From assembly GCF_009192745.1 (NCBI RefSeq), contig NZ_VTFV01000002.1:186001-250000 (forward strand): a DNA stretch of 64,000 nucleotides. Direction: 5' to 3'. A program made the position numbers and the translations under genes. The notes under the pieces are model-generated. The model saw only the letters and a program-made list of their open reading frames with translations. It was not told where the DNA came from and ran no database searches. This document shows positions 1 to 8,576 of this stretch, piece after piece. Origin of the DNA: Arthrobacter citreus. GTDB taxonomy: Bacteria > Actinomycetota > Actinomycetes > Actinomycetales > Micrococcaceae. Numbering within the stretch: the stretch's first letter is position 1; each line of letters starts with the position of its first letter.

Positions 1-1
1 C

Positions 2-868
2 GGACCCTTCGCCAACATTGCCCACGGCTGCAACTCGGTGATTGCCACGTCCCTGGGCCGCGACCTTGCCGAGGTGGTGGTTACCGAGGCGGGCTTCGGC
101 GCTGACCTCGGTGCTGAAAAATACATGGACATCACCTCCCGGGTGGCAGACGTGGCTCCCGACGCCGTCGTAGTGGTGGCCACCATCCGTGCACTGAAGA
201 TGCACGGAGGAGTGCCCCGGGAACGGTTGGATGAACCCAACCCTGCGGGACTGGAAGCCGGCACCGCAAACCTGCGCAGGCATGTGCGGAACCTTGGCAA
301 GTTCGGATTCTCTCCGGTGGTGGCCATCAACCGCTTCACCACCGACTCCGCGGAGGAGATCGAATGGCTCCTGCAGTGGTGCTCGCAGGAGGGAGTCGAT
401 GCCGCCGTGGCCGATGTCTGGGCGCAGGGCGGCGGCGGTCCCGGCGGGGACGACCTCGCAGCCAAGGTGCTGGCCGCGCTGAAACGGAATGTGGATTTCC
501 GTCCGCTGTATCCGCTGCAGATGGGCGTTGCGGAGAAGATCCGAACGGTGGTGCGGGAGATCTACGGAGCAGACGACGTCGAGTTCTCCGTTCCGGCTCT
601 GCGCCGGCTGGAAGAAATTGAAGCCAACGGCTGGGAGAACGTTCCGGTCTGTATGGCGAAGACCCAGTACTCGTTCTCCGACGACGCTGCCAAGCTTGGT
701 GCACCCCAGGGGTTCACCGTCCATGTCCGGGACCTGGTGCCCAAGACCGGGGCAGGGTTCATCGTGGCACTGACTGGTGCGGTCATGACCATGCCCGGGC
801 TGCCCAAGCAGCCCGCCGCGCTGCGAATGGGGGTGGCCGGCGACGGCACGCCGTCGGGCCTCTTCTAG
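2..868 (+). CDS. fhs: Formate--tetrahydrofolate ligase, C-terminal part (5' end outside window)
   Basis: Open from the first base; 288 residues are visible, starting GPFANIAHGCNS and ending in TPSGLF. The enzyme makes 10-formyl-tetrahydrofolate from formate, ATP and THF in the cytoplasm, feeding one-carbon metabolism. Recognisable family segments are the GPFANIAHG block, the EAGFGADLGAEK stretch and the C-terminal KTGAGF...TMPGLPKQPAA tail. About half of the roughly 550-residue family length lies upstream of the window. It converges on ino1, and a perfect palindrome lies between the two stops. Identity is secure; the missing N-terminus holds the ATP-binding site, so activity cannot be judged here. 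Confidence 0.95.
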   Translation, partial: GPFANIAHGCNSVIATSLGRDLAEVVVTEAGFGADLGAEKYMDITSRVADVAPDAVVVVATIRALKMHGGVPRERLDEPNPAGLEAGTANLRRHVRNLGKFGFSPVVAINRFTTDSAEEIEWLLQWCSQEGVDAAVADVWAQGGGGPGGDDLAAKVLAALKRNVDFRPLYPLQMGVAEKIRTVVREIYGADDVEFSVPALRRLEEIEANGWENVPVCMAKTQYSFSDDAAKLGAPQGFTVHVRDLVPKTGAGFIVALTGAVMTMPGLPKQPAALRMGVAGDGTPSGLF

Positions 869-899
869 CCTGCCTACCCGCCTAGCCTGCCTACCCCAA

Positions 900-955
900 C
901 GAGATAGCAGAAAGTGCACGTCCCAGCGCTGGGACGTGCACTTTCTGCTATCTCG
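900..955. repeat. Perfect 56-bp palindrome between convergent genes
   Basis: Two 28-base arms, starting CGAGATAGCAGAAAGTGCAC on one strand, are exact reverse complements with no spacer. It lies 31 bp after the fhs stop and 22 bp before the ino1 stop. It could act as a bidirectional terminator, but there is no T-tract and the perfection is unusual. Its outermost bases, CGAGA and TCTCG, also end the hairpin at 51923-51978. Confidence 0.9.
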
Positions 956-977
956 ATTCTTGGGAGAAAGGGAGAGC

Positions 978-2063
978 CTAGCGCTCGATTTCTCCGCGGA
1001 TGAACTGCTCCACCTTTTCGTGGGCGATGTCATCGTTGAACTGCTCCGGCGGGGACTTCATGAAGTAGCTGGAAGCCGAGAGGATGGGGCCGCCGATGCC
1101 GCGGTCCAGGGCGATCTTCGCCGCACGAACGGCATCGATGATCACGCCGGCAGAGTTGGGGGAGTCCCAGACCTCGAGCTTGTATTCCAGGGACACCGGG
1201 GCGTCGCCGAAGTTGCGGCCTTCCAGGCGGACGAACGCCCACTTGCGGTCATCAAGCCAGGCCACGAAGTCGGACGGGCCGATGTGGACGTCGTTGGCGG
1301 CCAGTTCGGCAGAAACGTTGGACGTGACCGCCTGGGTCTTGGAGATCTTCTTGGATTCGAGCCGCTCGCGCTCAAGCATGTTCTTGAAGTCCATGTTCCC
1401 GCCCACGTTGAGCTGGTACGTGCGGTCCAGCGTGACGCCGCGGTCTTCGAAGAGCTTTGCCATCACGCGGTGCGTGATGGTGGCACCGATCTGGCTCTTG
1501 ATGTCGTCGCCCACAATCGGGACACCGGCAGCGGTGAACTTGTCAGCCCACTCCTTGGTGCCGGCAATGAAGACCGGGAGGGCATTGACGAAGGCCACGC
1601 CGGCGTCGATTGCGCACTGGGCGTAGAACTTCGCTGCCTGCTCGGAACCCACGGGCAGGTAGCAGACCATGACGTCGACGTTCGCGGCCTTGAGCTCGGC
1701 GACGATGTCTACCGGATCCTCCTCGGACTCGCTGATCGTCTCGCGGTAGTACTTGCCCAGGCCGTCCAGGGTGTGGCCGCGCTGCACCTTCACGCCGGTC
1801 TGCGGAACGTCGGCGATCTTGATGGTGTTGTTTTCGCTGGCGCCGATTGCGTCAGCCAGGTCCAGTCCGACCTTCTTCGCGTCGACGTCGAAAGCTGCCG
1901 CGAACTGCACGTCGTTGACGTGGTAGTCGCCGAACTGGACGTGCATCAGGCCTGGGACGGTTGCTGAAGGGTCGGCGTCGCGGTAGTACTGGACGCCCTG
2001 CACCAGCGATGCAGCGCAGTTACCAACACCAACGATTGCCACCCGGATCGGGTTATTTGCCAC
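978..2063 (-). CDS. ino1: Inositol-3-phosphate synthase
   Basis: 361 residues. It converts glucose-6-phosphate to inositol-1-phosphate using NAD; in Actinobacteria this feeds phosphatidylinositol and mycothiol synthesis. The N-terminal Rossmann motif [13 protein letters not shown] binds NAD, and the family blocks [27 protein letters not shown] and the lysine-rich [12 protein letters not shown] are present. I chose the GTG at 2063 because AAAGGAG sits four bases upstream; a longer reading to 2135 would add 24 residues without homology to the family. In mycobacteria ino1 is followed by padR and ponA before the GT87 gene; here those genes are absent. Confidence 0.95.
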   Translation of the reverse strand: MANNPIRVAIVGVGNCAASLVQGVQYYRDADPSATVPGLMHVQFGDYHVNDVQFAAAFDVDAKKVGLDLADAIGASENNTIKIADVPQTGVKVQRGHTLDGLGKYYRETISESEEDPVDIVAELKAANVDVMVCYLPVGSEQAAKFYAQCAIDAGVAFVNALPVFIAGTKEWADKFTAAGVPIVGDDIKSQIGATITHRVMAKLFEDRGVTLDRTYQLNVGGNMDFKNMLERERLESKKISKTQAVTSNVSAELAANDVHIGPSDFVAWLDDRKWAFVRLEGRNFGDAPVSLEYKLEVWDSPNSAGVIIDAVRAAKIALDRGIGGPILSASSYFMKSPPEQFNDDIAHEKVEQFIRGEIER

Positions 2064-2418
2064 GGTTCTCCTTTGAAGACATTCCTGTGCCGCCGCCCGC
2101 CGCTGACTCGCGGATGTGCCGCAGCAGGCGGCCAAGGCAACTGCCCCAGTCTACTTCTTCCAGCAAACAGTCCACCGAGTTGTAGGCAGGGACTACTTTC
2201 CGGCTCCCGGGCCTCATTGAAGGGCAGAGGGATAGCGCCGGGCACCAACGCCGCTGACGCGCTGCTTCACCAGCTCAAAACCGAGTCGGGTGCCGTGCAG
2301 ACCCAGACCCGGCTCGCCCTTCGCTAACCGCATTTGGCCCGCGGCCGGTGGCAGGGCCAACCGGTGAGCCTACGCTGGAAGAACAGTGCCGGAGCCCTTC
2401 CTCCGCTAGGAGTGCACC
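2064..2418. other. Intergenic region between divergent ino1 and lipoprotein gene
   Basis: 355 bp with no convincing gene; short readings here are rich in Arg/Pro and lack ribosome sites. It must contain the ino1 promoter on the minus strand and that of the lipoprotein gene on the plus strand, but I see no clear -35/-10 pair. CTAGGAG at 2407-2413 is the likely ribosome site of the next gene. Confidence 0.5.
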
Positions 2419-3720
2419 ATGAATGACATTCCAGCCGCCTTCCGCACCCGCGCCGCCGTCGTACTGGCAGCCGCCGGCCTCCTGGCCGGAGGCGGGCTCA
2501 CCGCCTGCACCCAGAACGGCGGCGAGTCCACGCAGAGCCCGACGGCGGAATCCCCCTCCTCCCCGCAGCTGGCCGATGAGTGTGAACTGCCCGAGCCGTC
2601 GGCGACACCCAGCCCGGAGGACAAGGACTTTGCGGCATCGGACGCGGACAGCTCCGCCCTTGAGGTGGGCAGCGGGGAACAGAAGGCCGTGGGCAGCTCC
2701 ACCATCCGCAAGTCCGGAGACACTTCCAACACTGATTCATCCAGTTTCACCGGACTCAATGCTGCCGTGCTGATTTCCGGAGGCGGCTCCCTGGCGATGA
2801 ACGGGACCACCGTTGAAACCTCGGGCGCCGGCGCCAACGGGGTGTTTGCTACCGGCACGGGTTCATCGGCGTCCCTGCAGGATGTGAGCGTAAAGACCGA
2901 GGGCAGCTTCTCCCACGCCCTGGACGTCACGGATGGTGGCAGCATCACGGCCGTGAGCCCCCAGCTCTCCACGGCGAGCGACCATTCCAGCGTGATCGCC
3001 ACGGACCGCGGCGGGGGAGACGTCCAGGTCAGCGGCGGGAACGCCACTGCCGGCGGAGAACTGTCCGCCGTCATCTACTCCACCGGGACTATTTCCGTGT
3101 GCGGCCTTACCGGAACATCGGCGCTGGCGGAGGCTGCCGTCGTCGAGGGCGCCAACTCGGTGAGCGCCACCAGTTCCGAACTGACCGGCGGCACCCACGG
3201 TGCCTATATGTACTCAAGCACGCCGGGCAACACCGGAGGCGGAACCTTCAGCATGTCCGGCGGAACGCTGACGGCCAAGGACGGAAACGCCGTTTTCGTG
3301 GACGGCGTCAGTGCCGCGATCAACCTCAGCAACGCGGCAAAACTGGACCCGGGGGCGGGCGCGCTGATCAGCGTTTCCAACAACGGCAGCGCGTCGGCGT
3401 CGCTGCAGGAAACGGTACTGGAAGGACAGCTGACCGCCGACGCCGGAAGCACGCTTTCGGTGTCCCTGACCGCCAACAGCAGGATCACGGGCACCCTGAG
3501 CAACGTAGGGCTGGAGCTGGACAACACCAGCACAGTGGACCTCACGGCGGACAGCTCCGCTACCTCCGTGGCCGGAGCACTGGTCAGCGGCTCGGAGATC
3601 ACCAACATCACCGGCAATGGGCACACCCTCACCTACGATCCGGGGGCCGAGGGCAACGGCTACCTCAACGGACAGGACTACCAGCTGGCTGGCGGCGGGA
3701 CCCTGCAGGCCGCTCCCTGA
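2419..3720 (+). CDS. Lipoprotein with beta-helix-like repeats
   Basis: 433 residues. A signal peptide with a lipobox LTAC puts the lipidated cysteine at residue 30, so the protein should be anchored on the outer face of the membrane. Residues 30-65 are a Ser/Pro/Glu-rich linker. The rest (about 80-430) is built of imperfect Gly/Ser/Thr/Asn repeats such as ISGGGSLAMNGTTVETSGAGAN and LTGGTHGAYMYSS, the pattern of a right-handed beta-helix as in polymorphic outer-membrane or pectin-lyase-like proteins. No catalytic motif was recognised. It stands where mycobacteria carry the penicillin-binding protein gene ponA. Function unknown; adhesion or polysaccharide contact is a guess. Confidence 0.75.
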   Translation: MNDIPAAFRTRAAVVLAAAGLLAGGGLTACTQNGGESTQSPTAESPSSPQLADECELPEPSATPSPEDKDFAASDADSSALEVGSGEQKAVGSSTIRKSGDTSNTDSSSFTGLNAAVLISGGGSLAMNGTTVETSGAGANGVFATGTGSSASLQDVSVKTEGSFSHALDVTDGGSITAVSPQLSTASDHSSVIATDRGGGDVQVSGGNATAGGELSAVIYSTGTISVCGLTGTSALAEAAVVEGANSVSATSSELTGGTHGAYMYSSTPGNTGGGTFSMSGGTLTAKDGNAVFVDGVSAAINLSNAAKLDPGAGALISVSNNGSASASLQETVLEGQLTADAGSTLSVSLTANSRITGTLSNVGLELDNTSTVDLTADSSATSVAGALVSGSEITNITGNGHTLTYDPGAEGNGYLNGQDYQLAGGGTLQAAP

Positions 3721-3816
3721 TCCCTTTGACCCAGGCTATTCCGGCAGCGGTGAAGGCCCGGGCCATTTGGGCCGTTCCGCCAAGCCGGCGGCTGGTACGC
3801 CTGCATACTGGTAGGC

Positions 3817-5262
3817 ATGGATTCAACTCCCCGCCGCCGGCCGATGCGGATCGTGGTGCCCAGCCGGAATGACCGGCTGCTGAGCCGCTTCACCGAGGTG
3901 CTGGGCGGCCCCCTGGGGCGCTACACGGCCCCGGGAATTGTTTCCCCGGGATTCTTTACCATCCCGCGGGTGCTGATTCTGCTGACCACCGGTGCGGCCC
4001 TGCTGGCTCTGCTGGCGAAGACCCCCTGCCGCCTCAACGGCTGGTCCGACCAGTTCTACCAGGCGTGTTACTCGGACTGGCCTGCGCTGTTTGGCGCCCG
4101 CGGACTGGGGGCCGGCAGCTATCCCTTCATCAGCCCCGGATCCGAGTTTGAGTACCCCGTGCTGCTGGGACTGCTGGCCGGGTTTGTGGCCTGGCTTGTG
4201 CCCGCCGGCGCGGAATCGCGCGGACTGGTCTACTTCGACCTGAATGCGGTGTTTGCCACGGCGGCCTGGATCGTGACAGTGATCGCCACCATGCGGATGG
4301 CCAACCGCCGTCCCTGGGACGCTGCCATGGTGGCCGTCGCCCCGGCAATGATCCTGTCCATGTTCATCAACTGGGATATCTGGGCCGTGATGCTGGCGGC
4401 CCTGGGCATGCTGGCTTTCGCCCGCAGCAAGCCGCTCCTGGCCGGTGTCCTGCTGGGGCTTGGAACCGCACTGAAGCTCTATCCGGTGCTTATCCTCGGA
4501 GCCGTCCTCGTACTGGCACTGCGAACCTTGAAGCTGCGGGCCGCCGCAGTCACCTTTGCGGCCACGGCCCTGACCTGGCTGGCGGTCAACGTCCCCTTCA
4601 TGCTCCGCGACTTCCAGGGCTGGAAATACTTCTACGAATTCTCCCGCGACCGCGGGGCCGGTAATTCCAGCGTCTGGCAGGCATGGAACATCACCTTCCC
4701 CGAATTTACGGTGGACGCCGCGTTCATCAGCTTCTGGGCCTACTTCCTGTTCGCCCTGGCCTGTGCAGGAATCGCCGTCCTGGGCCTTGCAGCCGAGCAG
4801 CGGCCACGCATCGCGCAGCTGGCTTTCCTGATCGTGGCGGCGTTCATCCTCACCAACAAGGTCTACTCGCCCCAGTTCGTGTTGTGGCTCGTGCCGCTGC
4901 TGGCACTGGCGAGGCCGCGCTGGCGCGATTTCCTGATCTGGCAGTTCTTCGAGGTAATGCACTGGTGGGCCATCTGGCTCTACCTCGCCGCCCTGATTGG
5001 CGGGGGAGCCCCGGAGAACAACCTTGATTCCGGCTGGTTCGTGCTTTCGGTAGTGGGGCACATGGGAGCCACCATGTACCTGATGTTCAGGGTGGCGATG
5101 GACATCTGGGACCCGCGGACCGATCCGGTGCGCCGCATGGGCATCGACGATCCGCAGGGCGGGCCGTTCAACCAGGCTCCGGACCGCTGGCGGCTCAGGC
5201 TGCCCCGCCGCCCTCGGGTACCCTTGGAGACGGACGCAGCCCCGGCGAAAGAAGCAATGTGA
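3817..5262 (+). CDS. GT87-family (DUF2029) polyprenyl-phosphate-sugar dependent mannosyltransferase-like membrane protein
   Basis: 481 residues with about ten hydrophobic segments from residue 50 to 435. GT87 enzymes transfer mannose or arabinose from a polyprenyl-phosphate donor at the outer face of the membrane. Family features are an early extracytoplasmic loop with acidic and aromatic residues (DQFYQACYSDWPALFG, GSEFEYPV), the FINWDIWAV segment and LGTALKLYPV. The homologue in Mycobacterium tuberculosis (Rv0051) also sits just before rpsF. The stop overlaps the next gene by 4 bp. The start at 3817 has only a weak GGTAGG upstream; ATG 3844 is an alternative. Confidence 0.8.
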   Translation: MDSTPRRRPMRIVVPSRNDRLLSRFTEVLGGPLGRYTAPGIVSPGFFTIPRVLILLTTGAALLALLAKTPCRLNGWSDQFYQACYSDWPALFGARGLGAGSYPFISPGSEFEYPVLLGLLAGFVAWLVPAGAESRGLVYFDLNAVFATAAWIVTVIATMRMANRRPWDAAMVAVAPAMILSMFINWDIWAVMLAALGMLAFARSKPLLAGVLLGLGTALKLYPVLILGAVLVLALRTLKLRAAAVTFAATALTWLAVNVPFMLRDFQGWKYFYEFSRDRGAGNSSVWQAWNITFPEFTVDAAFISFWAYFLFALACAGIAVLGLAAEQRPRIAQLAFLIVAAFILTNKVYSPQFVLWLVPLLALARPRWRDFLIWQFFEVMHWWAIWLYLAALIGGGAPENNLDSGWFVLSVVGHMGATMYLMFRVAMDIWDPRTDPVRRMGIDDPQGGPFNQAPDRWRLRLPRRPRVPLETDAAPAKEAM

Positions 5263-6332
5263 CCCCCGCTCCCTACCGTTTCCAGCAGCTGTCCCGCGAG
5301 GACTTCGAGTCCCTGGCGGCCCGGCACCCCGGTGTTGTCATCCCGCTGGAGCAGACTCCCTACTGGGCGGACTTCGAAACCCGCCTGGGCCGCGAACCCT
5401 ACGGCGTGTGGGCCTATTACGACGGCGGGAAGCTGGTTGCCACCGCCAGTTACCTGCGCTCCCGCCGGCGCCTGCGGCCCTCCCTGGTGGTAGTCAACGG
5501 CCCAACCTGGTTCACCGAGCGGACCCCCGACGCCGAGGCACGGCTGGTCGCCACTGTGCAGGAGCAGTTCCGCGCGGATCCCGCCGTGGACCCCTTGTAT
5601 GTGCGGATGCAGGTGGAGCATGTGAGCCCGCCGGTCACCGGACCGCTGGAGCACGGCTGGTACGAACGCGAAATCGTGGTGGACCTGACCCCGGACACCG
5701 AGAAGATCTTCGCGGCCTTCCGTCCCAACGCCCGAAACCTGATCCGCAAGGCGGAGAAGCTTGGGGTGGAGGTCCGCACCGTGGAACGGGAACGGTGGGC
5801 CGAGGTCTTCCGCACGGAGCTGTTTCCGATTATGCAGGAAACCGCTGCCCGTGACGGGTTCTCCAGCTTCGATTCAGCCTTTTACGAGACTCTGCTCACC
5901 GAACTGGGCGACCACCTGCGCCTCATGGTGGCCTACGTCGAGGGCAAGCCCGTTTCCTGGCTGATCACCACCGAATACCGCGGTTACGCGGTGTACTACT
6001 TCGCCGCCAGCTCCCGGGACGCCAGGAAAACGAACGCCCCGTACCTGCTGCTCTGGGAAGCGTTCAAGGTCCTCAAGGCCGCCGGCAACACGGCCTGCGG
6101 ACTGACCGGGATCGAGAGCGAGAACTACCCGTCCCTCGCCAACGTCACCACGTTCAAACGCAACTTCTCAAAAACCGTGGTCACCGTTCCGACCACGTAC
6201 GATATTCCGCTTTCTCCGCTGCGCTACCGCGCCCTGGCAGCCGCACTGCGGCTGCGCCGGGAAGCTCCGGGACTGCTGCGCAGCGCCCGTTCCCGTCTGA
6301 AGCGCGGCCGTCCCGGGGCCGGCGGTGACTGA
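5259..6332 (+). CDS. FemAB-like peptidyl/aminoacyl transferase
   Basis: 357 residues, GTG start overlapping the previous stop (GTGA), so probably translationally coupled. The fold signature is two GNAT-like halves: LEQTPYWADFETRLGREPYG near the N-terminus and SWLITTEYRGYAVYYFAASS followed by APYLLLWEAFKVLKAAG later. FemA/B/X proteins add amino acids from aminoacyl-tRNA to the peptidoglycan stem peptide. The segment FRPNARNLIRKAEKLGVEVR is typical. The gene overlaps both neighbours, which suggests that the GT87 enzyme and this one act together on the envelope. Which amino acid is added cannot be read from the sequence. Confidence 0.85.
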   Translation: MTPAPYRFQQLSREDFESLAARHPGVVIPLEQTPYWADFETRLGREPYGVWAYYDGGKLVATASYLRSRRRLRPSLVVVNGPTWFTERTPDAEARLVATVQEQFRADPAVDPLYVRMQVEHVSPPVTGPLEHGWYEREIVVDLTPDTEKIFAAFRPNARNLIRKAEKLGVEVRTVERERWAEVFRTELFPIMQETAARDGFSSFDSAFYETLLTELGDHLRLMVAYVEGKPVSWLITTEYRGYAVYYFAASSRDARKTNAPYLLLWEAFKVLKAAGNTACGLTGIESENYPSLANVTTFKRNFSKTVVTVPTTYDIPLSPLRYRALAAALRLRREAPGLLRSARSRLKRGRPGAGGD

Positions 6333-7767
6333 CGTAACCGTGGTGGGAGCCGGGCCCAACGGCCTGGCCGCAGCGGTCACCATGGCCCGCGCAGGTTTGG
6401 CCGTGCGTGTCCTGGAAGCTGCTCCCACCGCAGGCGGAGGAACGCGCACCAGCGAGCTCATCCGGCCCGGCCATCGGCACGACGTCTGTTCTGCCGTGCA
6501 CCCCATGGCACTGGCCGCTCCCTTTTTCCGGGATTTCGCCCTGTCCGAGCGGATTCGGCTGGAAGTGCCCGAGGTTTCCTACGCCCAGCCGCTGGACGGA
6601 GGCCGCGCCGCAGTGGCCTACCGCAGCCTGGAGCGCACCGTCCAGGGACTCGGGGCGGACGGAAAAGCCTGGGCCGCGCTCATGAGCCCCCTGGTGCAGC
6701 ACAGCGAAGCCATCACGCGCACGCTGATGGACCCGCTGCTGAAGATTCCCCGCGAGCCGCTGGCCGCCCTGCGATTTGGGCTGGCAGCCCTGGACCAGGG
6801 GACCGGGGCGTGGAACCGCCGCTTCGCCGAAGACGCGGCTCCTGCCCTGCTGACCGGCGTGATGGCCCACCCCGTTGGACGGCTGCCCTCCCTGCCCTCG
6901 GCCGGCGGCGGCCTGCTGCTTGCCCTGCTGGCCCACACCGTCGGCTGGCCCGTGCCCGTGGGCGGCTCCCAGGCCATCACCGACGCCATGGTGGAGGACC
7001 TCCGTGCCCACGGCGGGGAACTGGAGACCGGACACCGGGTGGACTCGCTCCGCGAACTCTCCGGCTCGCGCGCAGTCATCCTCGATACTGCTCCGGCAGG
7101 ACTGCTGCGGCTGGCCGAGGGTCAGCTGCCCGCACGCTATGAACGCGCGCTGCGGCAGTTCCGCTACGGCAACGCCGCCTGCAAGGTGGACTTCATTCTC
7201 TCCGGGCCGGTGCCCTGGGCGAACCCGGCCCTCGCCGGTGCGGGAACCGTGCACCTGGGCGGAACCCGCGCTGAAACCGCTGCCGCCGAGGCCGCCGTCG
7301 CCGCCGGACGGCATCCGGCGAGGCCCTACGTGCTGCTCTCCCAGCCCAGCACTTTCGACCCCACCCGCGCACCTGCGGGCCGGCACATCCTGTGGACCTA
7401 CTGCCATGTGCCGGCCGGATCGGACCAGGACATGGCTGCTGCGGTGACGGCACAGATTGAACGCTTCGCACCCGGCTTCCGGGACGTTGTCCTCGAAACA
7501 CGGACGACGACGGCGCGCGGCCTGGCTGCGTATAACGAGAACTATGTGGGCGGTGACTTCGGTGCCGGCGCGGTGACCCTGGGACAGATGATCCGCCGTC
7601 CGGTGCTGTCCCCGGTTCCGTGGAAGACGCCGCTGCAGGGTGTTTTCCTGTGCTCCGCCTCGACCCCGCCCGGTCCCGGCGTGCACGGAATGGGCGGCTA
7701 CCATGCTGCGGGCCAGGCCCTTCGGAAGGTATTTGGGCTCCCCCTGCCGTCCCTCTCACCGAGGTAG
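6325..7767 (+). CDS. FAD-dependent phytoene-desaturase-like oxidoreductase
   Basis: 480 residues. GTG start inside the preceding gene (8-bp overlap). The N-terminus has the dinucleotide motif VVGAGPNGLAAAVTMARAG followed by an acidic residue (VLEAA), the classic FAD fold, and the C-terminus carries the second FAD signature (FLCSASTPPGPGVHGMGGYHAA). This is the broad phytoene desaturase / amine oxidase superfamily; no carotenoid genes are nearby, so the substrate is unknown. It is the third gene of an overlapping trio with the GT87 and FemAB genes. The stop codon lies in the left arm of an imperfect hairpin. Confidence 0.8.
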   Translation: MTDVTVVGAGPNGLAAAVTMARAGLAVRVLEAAPTAGGGTRTSELIRPGHRHDVCSAVHPMALAAPFFRDFALSERIRLEVPEVSYAQPLDGGRAAVAYRSLERTVQGLGADGKAWAALMSPLVQHSEAITRTLMDPLLKIPREPLAALRFGLAALDQGTGAWNRRFAEDAAPALLTGVMAHPVGRLPSLPSAGGGLLLALLAHTVGWPVPVGGSQAITDAMVEDLRAHGGELETGHRVDSLRELSGSRAVILDTAPAGLLRLAEGQLPARYERALRQFRYGNAACKVDFILSGPVPWANPALAGAGTVHLGGTRAETAAAEAAVAAGRHPARPYVLLSQPSTFDPTRAPAGRHILWTYCHVPAGSDQDMAAAVTAQIERFAPGFRDVVLETRTTTARGLAAYNENYVGGDFGAGAVTLGQMIRRPVLSPVPWKTPLQGVFLCSASTPPGPGVHGMGGYHAAGQALRKVFGLPLPSLSPR

Positions 7768-7791
7768 CAGCCGGCGTGTTCCGGGCCTACC
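7763..7791. repeat. Imperfect hairpin with close copy 360 bp downstream
   Basis: GGTAG...CTACC outer arms enclose CCGG...CCGG and GTTCC. A sequence closely related in its central part, CCGGCGCGTTCCGG, recurs at about 8126-8152 after the next gene. The two copies bracket the 91-aa gene; the first contains the stop codon of the preceding gene. Confidence 0.5.
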
Positions 7792-7839
7792 CCTTGCACT
7801 GAGGTGCACGGCGTGGGGAACTTGAACGAGGAGGTTCCC

Positions 7840-8115
7840 ATGACGGATACACCCGAACACCTGAACAACCACCACCGGGACACGCTGAACGAGATCCTGC
7901 GCCACCCCGTGTCCCACAACATCGAGTGGAAGCGCGTGAGGTCGCTGCTCGAGGCCGTTGCGGACACCACGCGCGAGCACAACGGCAAATACGAGGTCAC
8001 GCTGGCCGGGCACACCGACTACCTGACCCCGCCCAAGGGCAAGGACATCGACGAACAGACGGTGGTGGACCTGCGGGAGATGCTGGAGCGCGCCGGCTTC
8101 TCTCTGCAGGAGTAG
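7840..8115 (+). CDS. Small HicA-like protein
   Basis: 91 residues, ATG preceded by GAGGAGG. The central and C-terminal part (HNIEWKRVRSLLEAV, YEVTLAGHTDYLTPPKGKDI, VVDLREMLERAGF) resembles the HicA toxin pattern: an alpha-beta double-stranded-RNA-binding-like fold with a WK.V..LLE opening and a basic, proline-containing turn. HicA toxins need a conserved histidine in the second strand; the His in LAGHTD is a possible counterpart. No HicB antitoxin gene lies beside it, so this may be a domesticated housekeeping relative rather than a toxin. The 3' end carries a short duplication: GCAGGAGTAGCC occurs twice around the stop. Confidence 0.6.
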   Translation: MTDTPEHLNNHHRDTLNEILRHPVSHNIEWKRVRSLLEAVADTTREHNGKYEVTLAGHTDYLTPPKGKDIDEQTVVDLREMLERAGFSLQE

Positions 8116-8148
8116 CCCGTGCAGGAGTAGCCGGCGCGTTCCGGAGCC

Positions 8149-8469
8149 CTACTTAACCTCGAGTTCGCCCATCCGGGACCATTCCTGGCCGTCGATCAGC
8201 GTGTTGATGATCTTCGGAGTCTCAACCAGTGCCGGGAGCATGTCCTTCATGGCCTGCTGGAAGTGGTCGCTGTTCACGTGGGCGGCAGCGGCGTCGTCCT
8301 TGAATGCCTCAACCAGCACGAATTCGTTCGGGTCCTCAAGGCTGCGGGACCAGTCGAACCAGAGGTTGCCCTCCTCGCCGCGGGTGGCAGCGGTGAAGTC
8401 GGCCGTGAGCTGCGGCCACCGCTCGGTCCATTCCGGCTTGACCTTGAACTTGACGACGATGAAGATCAT
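8149..8469 (-). CDS. Putative quinol monooxygenase (ABM domain)
   Basis: 106 residues, one antibiotic-biosynthesis-monooxygenase domain of dimeric ferredoxin-like fold. Typical features are the opening beta strand IFIVVKFKVKPEW, the central NLWFDWSRSLEDPNEFVLVEAF block and the helix HVNSDHFQQAM, whose histidine is conserved in YgiN-type enzymes. Such proteins oxidise quinols or aromatic compounds without a bound cofactor. The start at 8469 is chosen because AGGAG lies eight bases upstream; a longer version would add 12 residues. It stands alone, divergent from the ABC-F gene. Confidence 0.85.
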   Translation of the reverse strand: MIFIVVKFKVKPEWTERWPQLTADFTAATRGEEGNLWFDWSRSLEDPNEFVLVEAFKDDAAAAHVNSDHFQQAMKDMLPALVETPKIINTLIDGQEWSRMGELEVK

Positions 8470-8576
8470 CTTTTTCTCCTGGTTTTCTGCGGTAATTGCC
8501 AACACAAGAGCCTATGCCCGCGGCCGTCCGCCGTCACGCTGGCGGAAGCCCATCCCCGCGATGGGAGGATGGAAGC

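Noticed and set aside
936-1967. Long plus-strand reading frame opposite ino1
   Set aside because: It mirrors a confident gene in the opposite strand and has the His/Val/Asp-rich composition typical of antisense frames in high-GC DNA.
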